Assembly (NCBI GenBank): GCA_041572755.1
Contig: JBFFRY010000002.1
Coordinates: forward strand, 62,001 to 126,000
Origin: JBFELU01 sp041572755
GTDB lineage: Bacteria; Actinomycetota; Acidimicrobiia; Spongiisociales; UBA11373
DNA length: 64,000 nucleotides
Reading direction: 5' to 3'
The notes beneath the pieces are model-generated. The model saw nothing but the letters and a program-made list of their open reading frames with translations, had not been told where the DNA came from and did not search any database. Of this stretch, positions 57,614 to 64,000 are shown in pieces. Position 1 is the stretch's first letter; each line of letters opens with the position of its first letter. The position numbers and the translations under genes were made by a program.

Positions 57614-59077
57614 TCACCCCTCCGTGGCTGCCTCCACCCATTCGAGCCAGGCTTCGAAGACCTCCCGGGCGATCGGAGCTGCCACCGAACCCCCGGTGCC
57701 CTCCCCGCCCCGATTGCCTCCGGACTCGACGAGAACCGCCACCGCCACGGCCCGGCCGTCGGGGGCGATCGCAAAGCCGACGAACCAGGTGTGGGGCGGT
57801 CCGTCGGGGACCTCTGCGGTGCCGGTCTTGCCGCCGACCCGCAGGCCTTCGACGGCGGTCCGGTATCCGGTCCCGTTGCGGACCGCACCTTCGAGCAGGT
57901 CGGCCAGGATGGCGGCGGTGTCCGCCGACATGGCGGTGCCCCAGGTGCGGGGGCTCACTCGCCTGGTCATCTCGCCGTCGGCGTCGGCGACCGATGCCAC
58001 CACGTGGGGTGTCATCATCACGCCGTCGTTGACGAGCGACCCACCGATCACCGCCATCAGCAAAGGGCTGGCCCGCACGTCGCGGCCCCCCAGCGCCGTT
58101 TGGGCGACGACGGCGAGGTCGTCGAGCCGGGTCGGGATCGTCGATTCCACCGTCGGCAACTCGAAGGGGATCTCCCGGTTGAACCCGGCCGCCTCGGCGG
58201 CCTCGATGAGCCGGTCGGCGCCGACCTCCATGCCGAGGGAGGCGAAGGCCGTGTTGCACGAGACCGCCGTAGCCTGCTCGAGCGACACCGTGTCGCCGTT
58301 GCCGCACACGCCGCCGTCGAAGTTGGTGATGGTGGCCGTGGAGCCGGGGAGCGGGAGCGCGATGGGATCGAGCAGCAGGGTGTCGGGATAGGCGATTGCT
58401 GCTTCGACGGCGGCGACGGCGGTGATGATCTTGAACGTCGATCCCGGCGGATAGATGCGTCTGGCGGCTCGGTCGACGAGGGGTTGCGCCGGGTCGTCGG
58501 TGAGTTGGTCTCCGGCGGGTGCCGCCTCGAGGTCGAGGAGGAGGTTGGGGTCGAACGAAGGCCGGGAGAGGTAGGCGAGGACGGCTCCGGTGGCGGGATC
58601 CAGCGCAACGACGGCCCCGGTTTGGTCGCCGATGGCGGCGGCGGCGGCGGCCTGGACCGAGTGCACCAGGGTGAGATGGAGGTCTCCGGGTCCGGCATCG
58701 CCCCCGAACAGTCGGTCCAGCAGCGCTTCGACGGATGTCGGGACGGGCCCCCGCAACTCATCGCTGTGGGCCCTCTCGACCCCGGTTTCACCGAACAGCG
58801 CCGAGGCGTAGCCGACGACGTGGGCGTAACGCTCGCCCCACGGATAGGTGCGTTGGTGGGTGCCGTCGTCGCGGACCACGGAGCGGGCTACCACCTGATC
58901 GTCGGCGGTGATGATGGTCCCCCGTGGATTCTGGAGCAGTTCGAACACGATGCGGGGATTGCGGGGGTCGGTCCGATAGTCCGGGCCGGCGGCTGCTTGC
59001 TGGTAGGTGGTGGCGACGGCCAGGGCCGCAAACAGTCCGAGGAGCGCGAACGCGGTGCGGCGGATGGAGCGCTTCAC
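57614..59077 (-). CDS. pbpA: Penicillin-binding protein (transpeptidase), PbpA
   Basis: 487-residue class B PBP that cross-links peptidoglycan. N-terminal membrane helix (about 8-28), dimerisation region ('NPRGTIITADDQVVARSVV'), and a transpeptidase domain with the nucleophile Ser213 in 'PPGSTFKIITAV', 'SCNTAF' (273-278, SxN) and 'GGKTGTAEV' (417-419, KTG). Partner of the glycosyltransferase RodA, whose stop overlaps its start by 4 bases. Mycobacterial PbpA is regulated by PknB phosphorylation, and the genes are adjacent here. Confidence 0.95.
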   Translation of the reverse strand: MKRSIRRTAFALLGLFAALAVATTYQQAAAGPDYRTDPRNPRIVFELLQNPRGTIITADDQVVARSVVRDDGTHQRTYPWGERYAHVVGYASALFGETGVERAHSDELRGPVPTSVEALLDRLFGGDAGPGDLHLTLVHSVQAAAAAAIGDQTGAVVALDPATGAVLAYLSRPSFDPNLLLDLEAAPAGDQLTDDPAQPLVDRAARRIYPPGSTFKIITAVAAVEAAIAYPDTLLLDPIALPLPGSTATITNFDGGVCGNGDTVSLEQATAVSCNTAFASLGMEVGADRLIEAAEAAGFNREIPFELPTVESTIPTRLDDLAVVAQTALGGRDVRASPLLMAVIGGSLVNDGVMMTPHVVASVADADGEMTRRVSPRTWGTAMSADTAAILADLLEGAVRNGTGYRTAVEGLRVGGKTGTAEVPDGPPHTWFVGFAIAPDGRAVAVAVLVESGGNRGGEGTGGSVAAPIAREVFEAWLEWVEAATEG

Positions 59078-60363
59078 GCCCGCTCCTCGTGCGAGATCCG
59101 GATCAACACGACGATGAGCACCAGGTTGGCGAGTAGCGCCGACCCGCCGTAGGACAGGAACGGGAGGGCGATCCCGGTGATGGGGAGGACTCGGACCACG
59201 CCGGAGATGATGAGGACCGTCTGGATGGCGAGCGTCATCGTCAGCCCGGCGGCCAGGAGCGTTCGGAAGCTGTTGCCGGCCCGGAGCGAGATGCCGAACC
59301 CGGACCCGACGAGCAGCGCGAAGGCGGACACGATCATCAGCGATCCGGCCAGTCCCAACTCTTCACCGACGGCGGCGTAGACGAAGTCGGTGGCCGCCGC
59401 CGGGATGAGATCGGGGCGGCCCGACCCCAAGCCGACGCCGGTCACCCCACCGCTTCCGAGGGCGAAGAGGCTCTGCACCATCTGGAACCCGGTGCCGGTG
59501 GGGTCGTCGAACGGGTGGAGCCAGGCGGCCACCCTGACTTGGACGTGGTCGAAGAGCCGGTGGGCCAGCACGGCCCCACCGCCGACGAGCATCCCGCCGG
59601 TCAACAGGTAGGACGCTTGGTCGGTGGCGGCGAACAGCATCCCCACGAACACCGCGAACAACAGGAGTGAGGCGCCGAGGTCTCGCTGGTAGACGAGCAC
59701 CGCGAACGCGATGCCGGCCGCCAACAGGATCGGGAGCAGCTGCCGGGGCTCGGGGAGCCGTACCGGGCCGATCGACCGGCGCATCTCGATGAGGCTGCGG
59801 CGCCGCTCAGCCAGGTACGAAGCGAGGAAGGCCACCACGAGGAGCTTCGCCGCCTCACCCGGCTGGAAGCTGAGGGTCGACGAGCCGAGGTCGAGGCGGA
59901 CCCAGAGGCGCGACCCGTTGATCGTGACCCCTTGAAGCGGCGCCCCGGCCGGCAGCAGTGGAAGGGCCAGCAGTCCGATCGCTCCGACGAGGAACAGGTA
60001 GCGGAAGCGGCGCAGCACCTCAACCCCGCGGTTGCGGAGGAGGAAGAGGACCAGACCGGCGATGGCAGACCCGGCCAGCAGCCACCAGGACTGGAGCAGA
60101 CCCAGGTCCTTGTCGAGACGGGTGACCATCACGATGCCGAGGCTGCTCAGCAGCGCGACGAGGGGGAGCAGGACCCGGGTTCCCGCCGGGGCCCACAGAC
60201 GGACTGCGGTCAAGAGCATCAGAAACGATGCGAGGAACACGGCGGTGATCACTGCGATCTCGCCGGCATGGGGGGTGCCTTGGGTGTCGGCGACGAGCGC
60301 GGTGCCGCCGGCGACGAGCCCGGCGGCGCCGATGATCAGCGCCGTCTCAAGCCGCTTCGTCAC
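59074..60363 (-). CDS. rodA: SEDS peptidoglycan glycosyltransferase RodA/FtsW
   Basis: 429-residue polytopic membrane protein of the SEDS family that polymerises lipid II. About ten hydrophobic segments; key stretches 'GSRLWVRLDLGSSTLSFQPGEAAKLLVVAFLASYLAERR', 'LVYQRDLGASLLLFAVFVGML', 'ATDFVYAAVGEELGLAGSLMIV' and 'LPITGIALPFLSYGGSALLANLVLI' near the C terminus. The E in QPGEAAK and the YQRDLG Asp are the conserved residues. Its start overlaps the pstP end by 17 bases; its stop overlaps pbpA. Confidence 0.95.
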   Translation of the reverse strand: MTKRLETALIIGAAGLVAGGTALVADTQGTPHAGEIAVITAVFLASFLMLLTAVRLWAPAGTRVLLPLVALLSSLGIVMVTRLDKDLGLLQSWWLLAGSAIAGLVLFLLRNRGVEVLRRFRYLFLVGAIGLLALPLLPAGAPLQGVTINGSRLWVRLDLGSSTLSFQPGEAAKLLVVAFLASYLAERRRSLIEMRRSIGPVRLPEPRQLLPILLAAGIAFAVLVYQRDLGASLLLFAVFVGMLFAATDQASYLLTGGMLVGGGAVLAHRLFDHVQVRVAAWLHPFDDPTGTGFQMVQSLFALGSGGVTGVGLGSGRPDLIPAAATDFVYAAVGEELGLAGSLMIVSAFALLVGSGFGISLRAGNSFRTLLAAGLTMTLAIQTVLIISGVVRVLPITGIALPFLSYGGSALLANLVLIVVLIRISHEERA

Positions 60364-61066
60364 GGGCGACGTCGATCACGGCGACGGTGACGTTGTCGAT
60401 CCCACCGGCGGCGTTGGCCGCGTCGACGAGAGCCCACACGGCCTTCGCCGGAGAGGAGTTCGCGTCGAGGATCTCACCGACCCGGTCGTCGTCGACCATA
60501 TTGGTGAGTCCGTCGGTGCACAACAGCACCCGATCCCCGGCCTCGAGGTCGGCGGTGACGCGATCGATGCGGAGCTTCTCATCGAGCCCGATGGCGCGGG
60601 TGATGACGCTCCGGTAGGGGTGCACGGCCGCTTCCTCGGGGCCCAGTTCCCCGGCGGCGATCATCTCGGCCACGAGCGAGTGATCGGTGGTCAACTGGCG
60701 GAGGGCATCGTCCCGCTGCAGATACGCCCTGCTGTCACCGATGTGGCCGATCTCCACGGCCTCGTGGTCGAAGATGGCGAGGGTGAGTGTGGTCCCCATG
60801 CCACGCAGTTTCGGCTCGCTGCGGGACTTGGCGAGGACCGCCTCGTTGGCGGCTTCGACCCGCTCGACGGGACTCCCCTCGGCACCGATCGCGGCCTCGA
60901 TGGCGATCCGGCTGGCGACCTCTCCGGCGACGTGGCCACCCATCCCGTCGGCGACGCCGATCACGAGGCGCTCCCGCTCGAGGCCCATGTCGCTGGGGGC
61001 GACGGCGTCCTCGTTGTGTCCCCGGAGGAGGCCCACGTTGGTGGCGGTGGCCCAGTGGAAGATCAT
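60347..61066 (-). CDS. pstP: PP2C-type serine/threonine phosphatase PstP, soluble form
   Basis: 239 residues from ATG 61066 (GGAGGTCC site). PP2C metal site: 'RGHNEDAV' (Asp20), 'GVADGMGGHVAGEVAS' (Asp40), 'GIGHIGDSRAY'-like 'EIGHIGDSRAYLQ', 'LLCTDGLTNMV', 'GGIDNVTVAVI'. Dephosphorylates PknB and its targets. Only the catalytic domain is present: the membrane helix and external part of mycobacterial PstP (about 514 residues) are missing, so it should be cytosolic. Start overlaps the fhaB stop (ATGA). Confidence 0.94.
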   Translation of the reverse strand: MIFHWATATNVGLLRGHNEDAVAPSDMGLERERLVIGVADGMGGHVAGEVASRIAIEAAIGAEGSPVERVEAANEAVLAKSRSEPKLRGMGTTLTLAIFDHEAVEIGHIGDSRAYLQRDDALRQLTTDHSLVAEMIAAGELGPEEAAVHPYRSVITRAIGLDEKLRIDRVTADLEAGDRVLLCTDGLTNMVDDDRVGEILDANSSPAKAVWALVDAANAAGGIDNVTVAVIDVARDEAA

Positions 61067-61464
61067 TGGACCTCCATGATGGTCCTCCCGATGCGGATCG
61101 TGTCGCCTGACCCCAGTTCGGCGGTGCCGGTGACGCGACGGTCGTTGACGAACGTGCCGTTGGTGCTGCCGAGGTCCTGGATGGTCAACCGGCCGCCGGC
61201 GACGGCGATGCGGGAGTGCAGATCTGAGACCGAGGTGTCGGCGATGAGGATGTCGGCCGCCTCCCCGCGTCCCACGATGTGGGAACGCTCGATCGTCTCG
61301 TAACGCGGCGTCTCTGAGTCGGGCTCGAGTACGGATATCTGCCACACCGGAGGGGTCTTGGGGAGGGCGATCTGGGCTCGCACCGTTCGGGCCACCGCCC
61401 AGAGGAACCCATAGAGCAAGGCAATGAAGGCGAGCCGGGCGAGCGTCAGCATCGTCGCCGACAC
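61063..61464 (-). CDS. fhaB: FHA-domain protein FhaB (membrane-anchored)
   Basis: 133 residues from GTG 61464, which overlaps the fhaA stop (TAGTG); ATG 61452 is an alternative four residues later. N-terminal membrane helix 'LARLAFIALLYGFLWAVARTV', then a C-terminal FHA domain with the phosphothreonine-binding 'HIVGRGEAADILIADTSVSDLHSRIAVAGGRLTIQDLGSTNGTFVNDRRV' residues (R, S, N). The FHA domain docks phosphorylated partners of PknB, such as RodA/PbpA in mycobacteria. Confidence 0.92.
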   Translation of the reverse strand: MSATMLTLARLAFIALLYGFLWAVARTVRAQIALPKTPPVWQISVLEPDSETPRYETIERSHIVGRGEAADILIADTSVSDLHSRIAVAGGRLTIQDLGSTNGTFVNDRRVTGTAELGSGDTIRIGRTIMEVQ

Positions 61465-62108
61465 TATGCGAGCCGCATTAGGTGCGACGACTCGGCGAAG
61501 GCGATCACGTCGGCGTCGAAGACCTCGAACGCATCTCGAATCGGCGTTCCATTGACCGCGGTCCCGTTGGCGGAGCCGAGATCCTCGAGCCACAAGCGAC
61601 CCCCCTCGCGCCACAGCAGGGCATGGCGGCGCGACACGGGGCCGTGGGGGATCGCAACGTCGCACTCGTTGGAGCGGCCGATGATCAGCCGGTTGAGGCG
61701 GAGATCGAGACGCGACTTGTCTTCGGTTCCCAGCAGCTGGCCCCACGCCGGGCGTTCTCCGGGCCGAACGGCAGCCCTGATCTCGATCGTTTTCGCCGAT
61801 CCGGCTTCGAGATCCACGATCGCCGGCCCCTCGAGACGCCATCCCTGTTCCTCGGCGGCGTCCTCGATCACGGCGGCGAGCTCCCGGCGCAGGTCCTCGG
61901 TGTCGTGCGTTTCGGGATCGACGGGAGCGGAAACCACGAAGTGGTTGGGGGCCGTCGGCCCGGCTTCCCCTTCGATCACCGCCAGATCGGCCTCGCGCAA
62001 CAAGCGGCTCGCCAGCTCGGCCGGGTGGACTTCGCCACCGAAGATCCGGGCTGCGATACCGTCGACGAAACGTTCCAGGCGCCGTTCCAGGCCACGGGCA
62101 ACGCTCAC
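61464..62108 (-). CDS. fhaA: FHA-domain protein FhaA with DUF3662 domain
   Basis: 214 residues from GTG 62108. N-terminal DUF3662 ('VARGLERRLERFVDGIAARIFGGEVHPAELASRLLREAD', residues 1-115) and a C-terminal FHA domain ('LIIGRSNECDVAIPHGPVSRRHALLW', 'LEDLGSANGTAVNG'). It lacks the long disordered linker of mycobacterial FhaA (527 residues). First gene of the cluster; a TACACT box only seven bases upstream implies a leaderless or nearly leaderless message. FhaA binds phosphorylated MviN/MurJ in mycobacteria. Confidence 0.93.
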   Translation of the reverse strand: MSVARGLERRLERFVDGIAARIFGGEVHPAELASRLLREADLAVIEGEAGPTAPNHFVVSAPVDPETHDTEDLRRELAAVIEDAAEEQGWRLEGPAIVDLEAGSAKTIEIRAAVRPGERPAWGQLLGTEDKSRLDLRLNRLIIGRSNECDVAIPHGPVSRRHALLWREGGRLWLEDLGSANGTAVNGTPIRDAFEVFDADVIAFAESSHLMRLA

Positions 62109-62115
62109 CTGCTCA

Positions 62116-62121
62116 GTGTAC
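62116..62121 (-). promoter_or_regulatory. -10 box of the fhaA-pknB operon
   Basis: Minus-strand TACACT ends seven bases before the GTG start of fhaA, so transcription would start at or next to the codon: a leaderless mRNA, common in actinobacteria. Confidence 0.5.
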
Positions 62122-62154
62122 GGTGGGCCACGGTCCGGGTGATCGGGCCCGTGG

Positions 62155-62160
62155 TACGAT
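62155..62160 (+). promoter_or_regulatory. -10 box of the tRNA-Leu gene
   Basis: TACGAT, 11 bases before the mature 5' end of tRNA-Leu. No clear -35; divergent from the fhaA promoter, 34 bp away. Confidence 0.45.
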
Positions 62161-62171
62161 GCCCGGCCCTC

Positions 62172-62257
62172 GGGCGAGTGGCGGAATTGGGAGACGCGCA
62201 GGATTCAGGATCCTGTGGGCGATTTAGCCCGTGGGGGTTCGAGTCCCCCCTCGCCCA
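62172..62257 (+). tRNA. tRNA-Leu(CAG)
   Basis: 86-base class II tRNA: acceptor GGGCGAG/CTCGCCC, anticodon stem CAGGA/TCCTG with loop TTCAGGA (anticodon CAG), long variable arm (GGGC-GATTTA-GCCC), T arm GGGGG-TTCGAGT-CCCCC, discriminator A. CCA not encoded. Same position relative to fhaA as leuT in mycobacteria. A protein gene begins five bases after its 3' end. Confidence 0.97.
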
Positions 62258-62262
62258 CTTCT

Positions 62263-63261
62263 ATGACCTACTCCGCGTTCGGGCGTCGCAAACGACGTCG
62301 CACCATCGTGGCGGTGGGCGTGGTGATCGTGGCGGTGCTCGCCCTGGTCATTGCCGTCGGCCGCGCCACCTCGAACCGCCAGCTGGCTCGCGAGTACCTC
62401 GACACGGCCGTCGAGTTGCTCGAGATCGAAATCGATGCCTCCGATCGGCTGGCCACGCTCATCGCCGACCTGGAGCAATTCGAGCGCCCCCGGCTGGTGG
62501 AGCTCCTCGACGAGGTCGATGAGGAGGTGCGTCAGGTGGTTCGAGACCTGGAGTCCGCCGAACCGCCAACGCAGGGTGATCTGGGGACCGCACACGGGTT
62601 CTTGACGGTGGCGGTGTTGAGTTGGCGCGACGGTGTGGTCGCTATTCGGGAGGCTCTCCTTGCGCTGAGCGAGGATCCGCTGACTCCGGATGCGGTCGAG
62701 GTGCTGGAGGGTGCCATGACCGATCTCGAGGTGGGCGACACCGCCTACGAGGGTTTCGTGGAGGCGGCGGAGCGGTCCGGGGAGTCAGGCGTCTTGGCCG
62801 ATCCACTGCCTACGGTTCGTTTCATCCCACTCGACGCCGAGGGGTACGACGGCGAGGTGATCGCCAGGCGCATGCTGATCACTCCGGGTCTCGGGGTCGT
62901 GGAGAACCTGGCGATCGTGGACCTCAAGCTCGATCCGGCGCCGGTCGGGGAGCGGGAGGGGATCCCCCTCGTTCCTCTCAGTGAGTCGCTGGACGTGGAG
63001 GCGACGGTCGCCAATCAGGGCACCGTGGCGGTTCAGACGATCCTGGTCACATTGAATCTCGTGTCGAACGACGGCGAGGTCTTCGAGACCCAGCGGGGCA
63101 TCGAGAGCCTGGAGCCCGGTGGGCTGTCGACTGTGGCGTTCACCGGTCTTCCGGTTCAGCCGGGAAGTCTCTATGAGGTCACCGTCGCCCTCGCCAATCA
63201 GGACGACGATGCTTCCGACGACCTGATGTCGTTCGTCTTCATCAGGAACACCGACGAATGA
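62263..63261 (+). CDS. Membrane-anchored protein, unknown function, helical domain plus beta-sandwich
   Basis: 332 residues from ATG 62263. Arg/Lys-rich start 'FGRRKRRR', one membrane helix 'TIVAVGVVIVAVLALVIAVG' (about 14-33), an acidic helical region (40-160) suggesting a coiled coil ('LEIEIDASDRLATLIADLEQFERPRLVELLDEVDEEV'-like heptads), and a C-terminal CARDB-like Ig-type domain ('VEATVANQGTVAVQTILVTLNLVSNDGEVFETQ ... TVAFTGLPVQPGSLYEVTVAL'). No ribosome binding site: the start codon follows the tRNA-Leu 3' end by five bases. The type II membrane topology places the sandwich outside. Coupled by ATGA to the DUF4446 gene. Family not recognised. Confidence 0.8.
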   Translation: MTYSAFGRRKRRRTIVAVGVVIVAVLALVIAVGRATSNRQLAREYLDTAVELLEIEIDASDRLATLIADLEQFERPRLVELLDEVDEEVRQVVRDLESAEPPTQGDLGTAHGFLTVAVLSWRDGVVAIREALLALSEDPLTPDAVEVLEGAMTDLEVGDTAYEGFVEAAERSGESGVLADPLPTVRFIPLDAEGYDGEVIARRMLITPGLGVVENLAIVDLKLDPAPVGEREGIPLVPLSESLDVEATVANQGTVAVQTILVTLNLVSNDGEVFETQRGIESLEPGGLSTVAFTGLPVQPGSLYEVTVALANQDDDASDDLMSFVFIRNTDE

Positions 63262-63707
63262 CGGTGGAACTGGCCGTGGCCCTGGGTGTGGTGGCGCTGT
63301 TGGGTGTCGGCGCTCTGGGGCTGTGGATGCGGGTGTTGGCCCGCAAACTCACGGCGGTCCCTGCATCTGGGAACCTCTTCGAGGCCGTTCGCCGCCTCGA
63401 TGAGGATCTTTCGGCTGCTGAGACTGCGATCGCCCAGCTGCAGCCGGCGGTGGCTTCGCTCATGGATCGGATGCCGGGGGCGATTCGTCACGCGGCGGTG
63501 GTCGCCTACGACGCTCACGGCGACATGGCCGGCCGGTTGTCGCGATCGGTGGCTCTTCTCGACGAGCGAGGCGACGGCCTGGTCTTCACGCTGCTGACGG
63601 GTCGGTCGGAGTCGGTCTTCTTCACGAAGATGGTTCGCCGCGGGCGCGGTGCCGAGGTGCTGTCCCCCGAGGAGCAGACGGCGGTCGATCGCGCTCTCGG
63701 CCGCTGA
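63258..63707 (+). CDS. DUF4446 family protein
   Basis: 149 residues. N-terminal membrane helix ('VALGVVALLGVGALGLWMRVLA'), a short coiled coil ('AVRRLDEDLSAAETAIAQLQ') and the conserved soluble part 'HAAVVAYDAHGDMAGRLSRSVALLDERGDGLVFTLLTGRSESVFFTKMV' and 'LSPEEQTAVDRAL'. DUF4446 proteins are widespread in Gram-positive bacteria and of unknown function; they often neighbour serS or spo0J/parB genes near the origin, as here. ATG overlaps the preceding stop. Confidence 0.88.
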   Translation: MTVELAVALGVVALLGVGALGLWMRVLARKLTAVPASGNLFEAVRRLDEDLSAAETAIAQLQPAVASLMDRMPGAIRHAAVVAYDAHGDMAGRLSRSVALLDERGDGLVFTLLTGRSESVFFTKMVRRGRGAEVLSPEEQTAVDRALGR

Positions 63708-63745
63708 TCGGCGGCCGGCGGCTTTCCTCCTCCTACGATGGCGCC

Positions 63746-64000
63746 ATGATCGACGTTGCCTTGCTGCGTGAGGAACCGGAAGTCCTGGCGGAGGCGCTGC
63801 GCCGTCGGGCCGTGGAGATCGATCTCGATGAGCTCGCTGAGCTGGATCGGCGGCGGCGAGAGGTTCGGGTCAGGGCCGAGACCCTGAGGGCGGGGCAGAA
63901 GCAGTCGGGGAAGCAGATCGCCGCGCTGGAGGGGGCCGAGAAGGAGGCCGCCATCGAGGTCGCTTCCCGTGTGGCCGCCGATTACCGGTCTGCCGTCGCC
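63746..64000 (+). CDS. serS: Seryl-tRNA synthetase, N-terminal part (cut by window end)
   Basis: The first 85 codons, open to the end of the window. 'MIDVALLREEPEVLAEALRRR' and the antiparallel coiled-coil arm that follows ('DELAELDRRRREVRVRAETLRAGQKQSGKQIAAL') are typical of SerRS, which charges tRNA-Ser with serine. The arm contacts the long variable arm of tRNA-Ser. ATG 63746 starts 39 bp after DUF4446. Confidence 0.9.
   Translation, partial: MIDVALLREEPEVLAEALRRRAVEIDLDELAELDRRRREVRVRAETLRAGQKQSGKQIAALEGAEKEAAIEVASRVAADYRSAVA

Overview
The window is a contiguous piece of a very GC-rich bacterial chromosome and looks actinobacterial. The right end carries the actinobacterial cell-wall and division block: crgA, class E sortase, trpG/pabA-like gene, pknB, pbpA, rodA, pstP, fhaB, fhaA, tRNA-Leu and the start of serS. 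This block sits near the replication origin in mycobacteria and relatives. Two luciferase-like (F420/flavin) oxidoreductases, a SARP regulator, GTG/TTG starts and ATGA/GTGA stop-start overlaps fit the same assignment. The gene content would suit an uncultivated Acidimicrobiia-like lineage, but that is inference; no rRNA or ribosomal protein gene is present to test it. I see no phage, IS element, CRISPR array or defence operon.

Layout. 0-2.8 kb: an NTF2-like protein, then a stretch bounded by a 3'-half copy of tRNA-Ile (633-680) and the intact tRNA-Ile(GAT) (2690-2764), enclosing one secreted SH3-domain lipoprotein. 2.8-6.4 kb: fatty acid beta-oxidation pair (thiolase plus a FadN-type HAD/enoyl hydratase). 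6.5-11.1 kb: eda-kdgK-aminotransferase operon for 2-keto-3-deoxygluconate breakdown, a divergent leucine-dehydrogenase-type gene and an FCD GntR regulator. 11.1-17.5 kb: peptidase E followed by a complete five-gene peptide ABC importer. 17.5-25.1 kb: a BAHD-like transferase diverging from a complete branched-chain-amino-acid-type ABC importer whose last gene is a stand-alone CoA-binding alpha subunit of an NDP-forming acyl-CoA synthetase. 25-29.3 kb: two acetyltransferase-like genes, a SARP regulator, a DUF1059 miniprotein, a double-ACT protein and an orphan NuoB. 29.3-49.6 kb: an accessory catabolic region of SnoaL-like proteins, LLM oxidoreductases, peptidases, 2-hydroxyacid dehydrogenases, SDRs, a three-subunit xanthine-dehydrogenase-family molybdoenzyme with DUF917, nitronate monooxygenase and MaoC hydratase. 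49.7-52.3 kb: tRNA-Ala, thiolase, quinone oxidoreductase-like gene. 52.4-64 kb: the conserved envelope/division block described above.

How the parts fit. The transporters bring in peptides and an amino-acid-like or organic-acid ligand. Peptidases, aminotransferase, amino acid dehydrogenase, KDG pathway and acyl-CoA enzymes feed central metabolism, which fits a heterotroph living on amino acids and organic acids. The 29-49 kb region is the least understood part. Its two halves share paralogous parts (a SnoaL-like protein and an unusual SDR), and the molybdoenzyme operon XDH(FAD)-XDH(FeS)-XDH(Mo)-DUF917-SDR looks like a dedicated pathway for an unknown, perhaps N-heterocyclic, substrate. That operon, the tRNA-Ile-bounded stretch and the CoA-ligase subunit inside a Liv operon are the best candidates for undescribed biology.
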